Origin: Prochilodus magdalenae | Taxonomy: Eukaryota; Chordata; Actinopteri; Characiformes; Prochilodontidae | Direction: 5' to 3' | DNA length: 64,000 nt | Assembly: GCA_024036415.1 (NCBI GenBank) | Contig: JAMWET010006570.1 | Location: 137,501-201,500 of the forward strand | Shown here: piece by piece, positions 45,936-55,865 of the stretch | How the letters are laid out: each line of letters begins with the position of its first letter | How positions within the stretch are numbered: the first letter of the stretch is position 1 | The notes under the pieces: model-generated | What the model saw: the letters and a program-made list of their open reading frames with translations, nothing else | The model's database searches: none | Told to the model about the DNA's origin: nothing | Position numbers and translations under genes: made by a program

Positions 45936-45953
45936 TAAAGACAAAAATAACAT
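44895..45953 (-). pseudogene. 352-codon open frame in the repeat next to copy B
   Basis: It opens at ATG 45953, which shares a base with the copy B stop (TAATG). It runs through MLFLSLFTHPLPG and then PKPETSPPPKPETNPLPGT repeats to a TAA created by the variant unit near 44890. It has no globular domain. It could be a repeat artefact, an unused former tail, or 3'UTR sequence. Translation is not supported by anything beyond openness. Confidence 0.3.
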
Positions 45954-47558
45954 TAGAGTGAAACTAACGGAGAGGGTTTTTTATGCCTGTGAACACGGTG
46001 ACATTTACGTCTCCTCTTTCGACCAGGTTTTGGGGGATGATTAGGTTGGCGGTTTGGTGGTGTTCCAGTTGGTGGATTAGGTTCGGGGTTTGGTGAAGGA
46101 TTAGGTTTAGGGTTTGGTGGTGTTTCAGATGGAGGATTAGGTCCGGGGTTTGGTGGTGTTCCATTTGGTGGATTAGGTACGTGGTTTGATGGTGTTCCAG
46201 TTGGTGGATTAGGTTCGGGGTTTGGTGAAGGATTAGGTTCGGGGTTTGGTGGTGTTCCAGTTGGTGGATTAGGTTCGGGGTTTGGTGAAGGATTAGGTTC
46301 AGGGTTTGGTGGTGTTTCAGATGGAGGATTAGGTTCAGGGTTTGATGGTGTTCCAGTTGGTGGATTAGGTACGTGGTTTGATGGTGTTCCAGTTGGTGGA
46401 TTAGGTTCGGGGTTTGGTGAAGGATTAGGTTCAGGGTTTGGTGGTGTTTCAGTTGGTGGATTAGGTTCGGGGTTTGGTGAAGGATTAGGTTCAGGGTTTG
46501 GTGGTGTTTCAGTTGGTGGTTTAGGTTCGGGGTTTGGTGAAGGATTAGGTTCAGGGTTTGGTGGTGTTTCAGTTGGTGGATTAGGTTCGGGGTTTGGTGA
46601 AGGATTAGGTTTAGGGTTTGCTGAAGGATTAGGTTCAGGGTTTGGTGGAGGATTAGGTTCAGGGTTTGGTGGAGGATTTGGTCCCACAGCACTTTCATTC
46701 AGGGCAACGACTCCATTCAGACCTGTATCTGAACTTGTGTCCCTGCCACTTGCTAAGTGGCACGAGATGTCGATTATTAGTTGAACGAGTTTTGGACCTG
46801 GGAAATCCATGGCAATGATTCCTAAACAAGGCGGCTTCATGTTTGTCTTAAGGCTGAAGAGATGTTCATAAAGCTGTTGGTTTAGTGTTTTTGCAACTGT
46901 TCGTGGTTTCTCAAATTTACCCTTGGCCCCAGTGTCAGTGAGCATCATCTCACGTGTGCAGTACTCCGTAGCCTTTTTAATATTGGCTTTCAAATGGAGT
47001 TCCTTTTCCTTCGTATCCAACACCATGGCATTGATCGGAAGCCCCCAATCAAAATCTGAACTCTGAATCAGGACGATCTTCCCCCGCGCCTCACCCATCG
47101 TGGGAATCCTTTTCTCCTTCCAAACTTTAACAGCAGTCACGCCATTTAACTCTTCTTTGGCACGACGGATTGCTTTCGTAGGCCCAGAAAGTCTCACCAG
47201 CATGGTCTCTGACTTTTTATCCCTGAGATAAATCTGTAACTGGCTCAGCACATGGCTGAACTTCTCATAATAAACGACAGCATTGTTTTCAACGTACAGC
47301 GTGCCAAACAGCGTCCAAAGAGTCATGTCGAAGAACCGCACGCCCGCGTACAGCTGGCTTTGAAGTTCCCATGCCTGAAAGTTTCTGTACGCATTCACGC
47401 CGCCACTCTTCAGGCTTTGATGTGTTCCTGGGATGGACACGGAGGAGAGGGACGTACCGTCCGGAATACATTTCATCCATTTCAAATTGACGTGGTCAGG
47501 ATGCAGCGTCTTGTATTTGTTGAAAGTAGTATCACCTTCACACTGATACACAGCAGCC
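45953..47558 (-). CDS. Copy B exon 2 (X domain and repeat tail)
   Basis: The acceptor ATCCGACAG|GGCTGC is at 47559 and the stop TAA at 45955-45953. The frame is open throughout. Confidence 0.93.
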
Positions 47559-47710
47559 CTGTCGGATACGAGTTAAAGCAAGTATACACAGTCACTTCTT
47601 ACCCCAATGATCAGGAGACTCTCATCGCTATGTTTACTGGCTTTGTAAGAGAATATTAAACAGCAGTGGACTTACAGCACAAGCACAGAGAAATACCAGA
47701 AGGCTCCCAT
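45953..47710 (-). CDS. Secreted PI-PLC X-domain protein with NPEPN-repeat tail (copy B)
   Basis: Coding parts are 47710-47676 and 47558-45953, giving 546 residues. The signal peptide MGAFWYFSVLVLAAVYQC precedes an X domain very like copy [10 protein letters not shown] with H58, [50 protein letters not shown]. As in copy A the second catalytic His position is VYY (108-109). The C-terminal region (about 302-522) is a different repeat, 20 residues long (PPTGTPPNPEPNPSPNPEPN). It ends in a strongly basic GRKRRRKCHRVHRHKK tail that matches the copy A tail. A secreted, probably non-catalytic member of the fish PI-phosphodiesterase-like family; function unknown. No poly(A) signal is seen until past the downstream array, so the array may be 3'UTR. 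Confidence 0.92.
46030..46690 (-). repeat. In-frame 60-bp coding repeat of copy B
   Basis: Units on the plus strand such as GGTGGTGTTCCAGTTGGTGG plus GGTTCGGGGTTTGGTGAAGG encode NPEPN/PTGTP modules. All indels keep the frame. Confidence 0.93.
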
Positions 47711-47740
47711 GATCCTTTGCTCCCTCTGCAACCACAGGAT
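47676..47740 (-). CDS. Copy B exon 1 (signal peptide start)
   Basis: 65-nt exon from TTTCTTGTAG|ATCCTG to GTGCT|GTAAGT, with ATG at 47710. The following intron is only 117 bp, against 931 bp in copy A. Confidence 0.88.
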
Positions 47741-48228
47741 CTACAAGAAACCAGTGACAAAACCTTTTAACTTGTGGCTTTAAAGGCAGCAGGAAGGTTT
47801 CTTTCTTTTTGCCCTGTATTTCTAACCTGAGTCACTTCACGCCAACTGACCCAACGCCTGTTTGATCACAGTATGGACTCCCATATGCTCAAATTTGGCC
47901 CAGTACAATTGAGTTTCTGAAATTTGCCCCAAATAAGTTCTAAATTTCTAAATATTTTGTCTAATCCACTTAAATAATGAGTGCCGGGCAGTATGTCTGC
48001 GGATTAGAGTTTGGGGGTCCGTCCTGAGAGAGTACATGCAGTTAGGTGGCTGTAGGGTAAAGGAGTGTTACATCAGGGTTTGAGTGAGGGTAAAAAAGTG
48101 AATGGGACTCTACTAAGGGGAAAAAGGGATGGAAAAAAGACAAAGAGGTGGCTGGGGGTCAAAACAACATTAAATTAATTTAGATGGTGTGTCAGAAACG
48201 GTGTCTCTGGGTTTACCAGAAGCACAGC
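47741..48228. other. Copy B 5' intron, first part
   Basis: No repeat or exon recognised. Confidence 0.45.
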
Positions 48229-48823
48229 AGATGGAAGAAGAAGAAGAGGAAAAAGAAGAAGAAGAAGAAGAAGAAGAAGAAGAAGAAGAAGAAGAGGAAA
48301 AGAATAAGAAGGAAAAGTAGAAGAAGAAGAGGAGGGGAGAAAAAAGCAAAAGTGAAGAAGAAGAAAAGGAGGATGAGGAAGAATCAGAGGAAAAAGAAGT
48401 AGAGGAACAAAAAGAAGAAGAAAAAGCAGAAGAAGAAGAAGAAGAAAAGAAGAAGAAGTAGAAGAGGAAAAGAATAAGAAGGAAAAGTAGAAGAAGAAGA
48501 GGAGGGGAGAAAAAAGCAAAAATGAAGAAGAAGAAAAGGAGGAAGAGGAAGAAGCAGAGGAAAAAGAAGTAGAGGAACAAAAAGAAGAAGAAAAAGCAGA
48601 AGAAGAAGAAGAAGAAGTAGTAGTAGAAGAAGAAAAAGTAGAAGTAGTAGAAGAAGAAGAAGAAAAAGTAGAAGAAGTAGTAGTAGAAGAAGAAGAAGAA
48701 GAAGCAGGAGAAGAAGAAGAAAAAGAAGAAGGAGAAGAAGAAGAAGAAGAAGAAGAAGAAGAAGAAGAAGCAGGAGAAGAAGAAGCAGGAGAAGAAGAAG
48801 AAGAAGAAGAGGAAGAGTCTCTT
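48229..48823. repeat. Polypurine (GAA/GGA)n tract
   Basis: About 600 bp almost free of pyrimidines on the plus strand, mostly AAG/GAA triplets. A 165-bp stretch containing GAATAAGAAGGAAAAGTAG occurs twice (about 48300 and 48472). Lys/Glu and Ser/Leu open frames here are artefacts. Confidence 0.95.
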
Positions 48824-49102
48824 TAATAGAACCTGATGCTGGAGTGTTCAGATTGGCTGCAGCAGGGGGCGCTCCAGCTTCATATAGGCTGGGAAAGGAG
48901 CATTACTGGCTGGTTCAGCTGCTGTAAGACTGCTGCACTAACCTTCGCTCCATGTTACTTGTGGGCAGGTAACAGGTGAGCATGTGTTTGACTAGGAAAG
49001 CATTCAGCAGCATCACCACCATGTAATGAACAGCAGCGTGGGTTAGCATGAGTCGTGACGAAGGAGATCTGATATAGTACACTTTAGATGAGGACTCATA
49101 TA

Positions 49103-49885
49103 CCCTCACCTTTAAAAACAGCTGCACCCAGAGGGAATCAACCCACAGGCATGAGACGTGGTGGGTGGGTTTGACATCGTGAGACATTCCGGTGATTCAG
49201 GTTTCACACTCTGCGGCGCATGTGATGTAAGCAGGGATGGATCTTACCCCTGTACCTGACTGACCCAACAGCCCTGATTTCAGACATTCAGTGAGCAGTG
49301 GTGTCCTCCATGAGTCATCCTGTTAGCGCCAGCACCATTAGCAGACGGTTGCACCACGCTGGACTACATACACACAGATCACTACGACGACTGTCCTTAA
49401 CACCACGTCACCGTCACCAAAGACTGCAGTGGTGTCGTACCAGACTGTCATGGAGTGACTCAGAAAGGCAGCGGGTCATCTTCAGTGACGAGTCCCGCTT
49501 TAGTCTTGGTGGAGACGCCCAACGAATCCGTGGGTGGAGGCACCGTGGTCAATGCCAAGGTGACCAGTGTGTTGTCATACGTCACACGTCCAGAAGGCCT
49601 GGGGTCACTACACCTCCACCCCTACCGCACCATCTGCAGAAACTGTGTGAGAATACTCAAGTCGCCTGGGAACCTCTACAACTCCATACCGAGACGTCTG
49701 GCACATTCATCAGTGGCCTGACACCATACTGAGAGAGACTTCTGTATGTGTAGCTCAATAAATATTGATCATATCAGTCTAAATGTATCATCAGTTATTG
49801 ATCCTGGTCTCCTTTATCTTCCTTCCCAACACCACCGCACTCCCACACCTCCTTCTGGATGCAGCTGTTCTTTTAATGATGAGTG
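49103..49885 (+). mobile_element. Internally deleted Tc1 MITE
   Basis: 783 bp, flanked by TA, with a degraded left repeat (CCTCACCTTTAAAAACAGC) and a good right repeat ending TAATGATGAGTG. It carries [19 protein letters not shown] (HTH) and [15 protein letters not shown] (first catalytic Asp), then a deletion and the C-terminal block. Same family as 32290-33078. Confidence 0.9.
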
Positions 49886-50870
49886 TATAAATACACACAT
49901 GTATATAATATATCCTAATACACCACATCTACTCCTGATGTACCACAGTATGATACTGCTCCATATCTCCACCTCTAATATAGATGTAGATGTCCAGTTT
50001 AAAGCTCCAGCTCCTCGTTCAGGTTAGTGAATATTCATGAGGGACCGACCAATAGAATCGCTCCACACCTGCTTAGTAATAAACCCTGTTCTATCAGCTC
50101 CACTGCAGGTTAGGAAAGCTGGTTGATCCTCCTGTACAGCTCCACTCTGGAGGTGTTTAAGGTGGACTGTATAATTCCATGAGGGCTAGTTTACAGTTGT
50201 CTTCACTTTATTCTACAGTAGAGCTTTAATGCGAACCTTCTATGAGGAGCCATGTTGTTTGACTGGTAGTGTATAAAGCAATAGTTTTAGTAAGACCTAC
50301 CATATGACATGAGTGCCTACACAGGACATAGTAAGGACCGCATGACCACTTTTGGATTTGATCATTTTGTTTTTTAATGGCTACGTTTTAATGGCAAACG
50401 GCCAAACGAACTGAACTGTCAGATAACCTTTAATGTAAGCCAATGTACACTGTTAAAAGTGCAAACTAAAAATTTACTTCAGTTTACTGAAGCAACTGAA
50501 CTGAAATTTGACTCAACTCAGAAAATGACTTCGGCTGAGTTACCCATTTAAAGTCATTTTTAAGGTGAACAAATCAACAAACTGAAGATGGCAGGTTTTT
50601 GGTTGGACAAATGAAACGTTTTTTGCACTGTAGCATAGCCAATGTGGAGCATCTCTTTGGTTTATTTTAATGTACTAGAAATGTACTTTGATACCAGCTA
50701 ATACCTTTTAATTACAAAATATGTATATTACAAAAAAAAAATTAGAAGTACATTTACGTCAGCCGTACTGTAGCGTACTTAACAAAAGTATACCAGGTAC
50801 GTATATAGTATATTTTAATGTACTAGAAATGTACTTTAATATGTACTTAAGTATTATATAGTAGTATAAA
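49886..50870. other. Intergenic, grading into AT-rich GTACTT repeats
   Basis: No gene recognised. From about 50640 the words TTTAATGTACTAGAAATGTA and ATGTACTTAAGTA begin to recur at irregular spacing. Confidence 0.5.
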
Positions 50871-50939
50871 GAGCCTAGGTGGTGTCTCAAAAATACAGTA
50901 AAGTACAGTTAGTTCTACTTAAGTATATATGTAATAGCC

Positions 50940-52135
50940 CTAATGATTATATTTATCATGCTTAGTATGTACTTATTATGTAAGTACTATATACCCTAGT
51001 AGTATATAAGGGTATATACCCTAGTAGTATATAAGTAGTATAAAGTACTATATACCCTAGTAGTATATAAGTAGTATATAAAGTAGTATATAAGTAGTAT
51101 ATACCCCAGTAGCATATAAGCAGTATATAAATAGTATCTACAGTAGTAGTATATAAATAATATATACAGTAGTAGTATATAAGTAGTATATACCCTAGTA
51201 GTATATAAGTAGTATTTACAGTAGTAGTATATAAGTAGTATGTACGTAGTATATACAGTAGTAGTATATAAGCAGTATATAAATAGTATATACAGTAGTA
51301 GTATATACGTAGTATATACAGTAGTAGTATATAAGTAGTATATACAGTGGTAGTATATAAGTAGTATATACAGTAGCATGTATAGTAGTAGTATAAAAGT
51401 AGTATTTAAATAGTATATACAGTATTATTATATAAGTAGTATATAAATAGTATATACAGTATTAGCATATAAGTAGTATATACAGTAGTATGTATAGTAG
51501 TAGTATATAAATAGTATATACAGTATTAGTATATAAGTAGTATATACAGTAGTAGTATATAAATAGTATATACAGTATTATTATATAAGTAGTATATAAA
51601 TAGTATATACAGTATTAGTATATAAGTAGTATATACAGTAGTAGTATATAAATAGTATATACAGTAGTAGTATATAAGCAGTATATACAGTATTAGTATA
51701 TAAGTAGTATATAAGTAGTATATACAGTAGTAGTATATACAGTAGTAGTATATAAGTAGTATATACAGTATTAATATATAAGTAGTATTTACAGTAGTAG
51801 TATATAAGTAGTATATACAGTATTAGTATATAAGTAGTATTTACAGTAGTAGTATATAAGTAATATATAAGTAGTATATAAGTAGTATATACAGTAGTAG
51901 TATATAAGTAGTATTTACAGTAGTAGTATATAAGTAATATATAAGTAGTATATACAGTAGTAGTATATAAGTAGTATATACAGTAGTAGTATATAAGTAG
52001 TATATACAGTACTAGTATATAAATAGTATATACAGTAGTAGTATATAAATAGTATATACAGTAGTAGTATATACAGTGGTAGTATATAAGTAGTATATAC
52101 AGTAGCAGTATATAAGTAGTATATACAGTAGTCAT
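50940..52135. repeat. AGTAGTATATA satellite
   Basis: About 1.2 kb of units built from GTAGTATATAAGTAGTATAT and ACAGTAGTAGTATATAA, with a basic period near 12-13 bp and a compound period near 25 bp. Minus-strand Tyr/Ile/Leu open frames are artefacts. Confidence 0.95.
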
Positions 52136-52224
52136 AATCTAAGATAGTTATTATGTGAAAATTGTACATTTTCAGTACATTAATTACGAGTTTAAGGAAG
52201 TATACTACGTATCATGTAATTTTG

Positions 52225-52640
52225 ACATTTACAAATGAAGGACTCAACAACACCTCGACTTTCTCCGAAGGCTGAGGAGAGTCAACCTGCCACAGCAGCT
52301 CCTCTGCAACTTCTACAGATCCACTGTGGAGAGCATCCTGACAAGTTGCATCACTGTGTGGTATGGCAGTGCCACCTCTGCTGAGCGCAAGGCGTAGCAG
52401 AGGGTGGTAAAGACTGCACAGCACATCACCGCAACTGCCCTCCCACCCATACAGGGTCTCTACGACAAGAGATGTCTGAGGAAGGCAGTCAACATATCCT
52501 CAGACCCCCCAAACCCCAACCATCACCTGTTCCAACCTCTGCCCTCCGGAAGGAGGTACCGGACATCCGAGCCAGAACCACCAGGTTCAGGAACAGCTTT
52601 TACCCTAGAGCTGTCAAACTGGTCACATCAGCAGCGCCTA
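52225..52640 (+). mobile_element. LINE ORF2 3' fragment
   Basis: With frame breaks it reads LDFLRRLRRVNLPQQLL, then YRSTVESILTSCITVWYGSA, then LPPIQGLYDKRCLRKA and FQPLPSGRRYR. This is the post-polymerase C-terminal region of a non-LTR reverse transcriptase of the kind abundant in fish. A stop (TAG) interrupts ERKA*QRVVK near 52395. Confidence 0.8.
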
Positions 52641-52708
52641 GCACTGTACACTTTATATATCTATACTGTTTACAACCACATACTTCACTGTACACATGTC
52701 CTGTACAC

Positions 52709-52796
<88 letters not shown>

Positions 52797-52820
52797 TTAT
52801 TATTATTATTATATATATGT
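52709..52820. repeat. (TA)n microsatellite
   Basis: About 80 bp of pure TA, then ATT triplets. Confidence 0.97.
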
Positions 52821-52844
52821 GTGTGTATTTATATTTATATACAC

Positions 52845-52955
52845 ATATAGTCTTGTAACTGCACTGGAGAAGGAGCCTGACTGTGTTTCGTTAAACTGTA
52901 CAACGCTGTATTGGTATAGTGGCAATAAAGTTTCATTGAATTGAATTGAATTATG
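52845..52955 (+). mobile_element. LINE 3' end with TTGAA tail
   Basis: GTATAGTGGCAATAAAGTTT followed by ATTGAATTGAATTGAATT is the typical 3' terminus of the LINE whose ORF fragment lies at 52225-52640. The (TA)n separates them. Confidence 0.75.
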
Positions 52956-53321
52956 AAGAAAAGTAATATAACCATATGAATATGAAAATATATGTTGGTG
53001 AATATATCTGTTTGTCTTTTTACAACTATTAAACACTTTCAGTTCATGACTTATGAGTGCAAAGACGTTTAATAAGCCTACTTCAGTGTACTGTGTTCTT
53101 CCTGGGAATTCTCAATGGCAGCCCTATGGAATTAAGATTCTCATAGAGAACTGTAAACAAAGCAGCTATTTAACAAAGGTTTTCCAGGACTGAGTTTATT
53201 CATTTACAGCCCATCCATAAGCTCACACGCTCTTAAGATCCCCCCTCATTAGCTCAGCAGTGTGCTGTAATTTCAGCAGTACTGAATTAAATGTGTGTAA
53301 ATGGTTGATATTCGTTCTCAC

Positions 53322-53565
53322 CTTGGAGGAGCAGCTTCTCTTCGTGGTATTCTCGTTCTCCTCAGCCACCACCTGCTACCATTCTATGTGGGGGAACTGT
53401 GTAGTCCGTATTGGGTCTCTGTAAAACTATGTAATCACACAGTGTTTGCATTGGTATCTTGGATGTCCTGGACACAATAACAGTTTATGGAAATTTTAGG
53501 GAGTCTTCAAGTTGACTCATGGAAATACAGCACGAGCAGCAGTAATGCTGGTACTCCAAGACGTA
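53322..53565 (-). other. Distal 5' exon and promoter of copy B (predicted)
   Basis: The donor CTCCAAG|GTGAGAAC is at 53322/53321. The exon and its upstream 200 bp align with 37145-37390 at copy A. Shared words include CATAGAATGGTAG, GAGAAGCTGCTC and GTATTTCCATRAGTCAACT. Confidence 0.6.
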
Positions 53566-53889
53566 TTCTACAGCGGTGTCTTTCATTCACAGTTCAACTC
53601 AGCATCCAGAAACCTGAGGGTCGCTTAGGGTTTCTACAGAAATGTGGACACACTTAAAGCATGACTGACACCGGAGACCCTAAGCAATGGCTATAGACGT
53701 ATAATACGCAGTAAGGGTCACAAAACAGAATGACTAATGCGTATACAGTGTGCGAATCCATCAACAATGAAATACATTTTAATGTATTAGAAATCTACTC
53801 TAATTTGTTTCATGTGTGATGTACGCCATCTGCATATATGTCACAGCATGTTACATTTCTATGCACCTTACACTCATACCTCTCCCCAG

Positions 53890-54066
53890 AGTCTTATTTA
53901 TTTTATTTATTGTCTTGCATGTTGCAGTTTCTGCAGTCGGTTTTGTTCTGTACTGTTCTTTGTTCTCGTTTTGTTCCATGTGGCACCTAGTTCTGGAAAA
54001 AACGTAATTTCGTTTCACTGTGTACTTGTACAGAGCTGTAATGACAATAAAAGCCACAGGACTTGA
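53890..54066 (+). mobile_element. LINE 3' end with TTGACTT tail
   Basis: CGTAATTTCGTTTCACTGTG, then GTAATGACAATAAAAGCCAC and a GACTTGACTT ending form a common fish LINE 3' terminus. Confidence 0.7.
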
Positions 54067-54156
54067 CTTAAAATCAGCAAGTATATTTAAAGCACGTATA
54101 TATTTCACTTGTATCTCATACCCAAAACAATAATGTGCCTAAAATGTACTAGCATA

Positions 54157-54248
54157 TATGTATATATATATATATATATATATGCAAGTACATTTCAAGC
54201 TCATTATTGTTTTGACACTTAAGTACATATTAAAGTTCATTTATATTC

Positions 54249-54278
<30 letters not shown>
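54157..54278. repeat. Two (TA)n tracts
   Basis: TA runs at about 54157-54183 and 54248-54276, separated by AAGTACATTTCAAGCTCATT-type AT-rich sequence. Confidence 0.9.
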
Positions 54279-54279
<1 letters not shown>

Positions 54280-54759
54280 AACTCTAATACTGTAATATTG
54301 ACAAGCACATTTTACCCCAGTAGTACCTCTTATACATCTACTAGCAATGTACTTTATTATGTACTTAAGCGTCTCTACTTTTTTGTCTAAACTGTGTTTT
54401 AGAACAGTTCAGTTAAGTACAGTTAGTTCCATTTAAGTATAACTGTATACCACTATTGGTTTTATTTACCATACCAATAAATATAGTATAACTATATATA
54501 ACTATATAGTTAGTAAGTGAAAACAGCACAAAGTACAGTAATCATGACTGTAATGAGGTATACTAAGTATACTCAGGTCAAGCATACCTCAGTGAACTTT
54601 ATCCTCCTGGGATAACTCGTTACTGTATTTCATAGGGGCTTATAATAATATCTGTTAATAAAACTACTTTTATTTAACTGTACTATATTGAGATACCACT
54701 TAGTTAAAGTAGAGATACCCAAGGTTCAATACTCCTTCAGTGTTAGTAAAGGTTCCTCC

Positions 54760-55865
54760 CGTTAGACCTCCACTGGAGTAACAGTACTAAAGTATGTACC
54801 TTCAGATGTACTTAAGTATGGAGAGTAACAGTACTAAAGTATGTACCTTCAGATGTACTTAAGTATGGAGAGTAACAGTACTAAAGTATCTACCTTCAGA
54901 TCTACTTAAGTATGGAGAGTACCAGTACTAAAGTATGTACCTTCAGATGTACTTATGTATGGAGAGCAACAGTACTAATGTATGTACCTTCAGATGTACT
55001 TAAGTATGGAGAGTAACAGTACTAAAGTATGTACCTTCAGATGTACTTAAGTATGGAGAGAAACAGTACTAAAGTATGTACCTTCAGATGTACTTAAGTA
55101 TGGAGAGTACCAGTACTAAAGCATGTACCTTCAGATGTGCTTAAGTATGGAGAGTAACAATACCAAAGTATGTCCCTTCAGATGTACTTAAGTATGGAGA
55201 GTAACAGTACTAAAGTATGTACCTTCAGATGTACTTAAGTATGGAGAGTACCAGTACTAAAGTATGTACCTTTAGATGTACTTAAGTATGGAGAGTAACA
55301 GTACTAAAGTATGTACCTTCAGATGTACTGAAGTATGGAGAGTAACAGTACTAAAGTATGTCCCTTCAGATGTACTTAAGTATGGAGAGTAACAGTACTA
55401 AAGTATGTACCTTCAGATGTACTTAAGTATGGAGAGTAACAGTACTAAAGTATGTACCTTCAGATGTACTGAAGTATGGAGAGTAAAGGTACTAAAGTAT
55501 GTACCTTCAGATGTACTTAAGTATGGAGAGTAACAGTACTAAAGTATGTACCTTCAGATGTACTTAAGTATGGAGAGTAACAGTACTAAAGTATGTACCT
55601 TCAGATGTACTGAAGTATGGAGAGTAAAGGTACTAAAGTATGTACCTTCAGATGTACTGAAGTATGGAGAGTAACAGTACTAAAGTATGTACCTTCAGAT
55701 GTACTTAAGTATGGAGAGTAACAGTACTAAAGTATGTACCTTCAGATGTACTGAAGTATGGAGAGTAAAGGTACTAAAGTATGTACCTTCAGATGTACTT
55801 AAGTATGGAGAGTAACAGTACTAAAGTATGTACCTTCAGATGTACTGAAGTATGGAGAGTAACAG
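54760..55865. repeat. 47-bp minisatellite (AGTACTAAAGTATGTACC)
   Basis: About 23 units containing AACAGTACTAAAGTATGTAC, CTTCAGATGTACTTAAGTAT and GGAGAGT. Variation is low (ACTTAAG or ACTGAAG; AACAG or AAAGG), and two unit types alternate toward the right end. Confidence 0.97.

Noticed and set aside
45953..46010. A frameshift that cut off copy B from the downstream repeat
   Set aside because: The copy B end (CHRVH tail) matches the copy A end, so this stop region is ancestral and the array is outside the original gene.
48184..48580. Lys/Arg-rich and Ser/Phe-rich open frames
   Set aside because: Artefacts of the polypurine tract, open on both strands.
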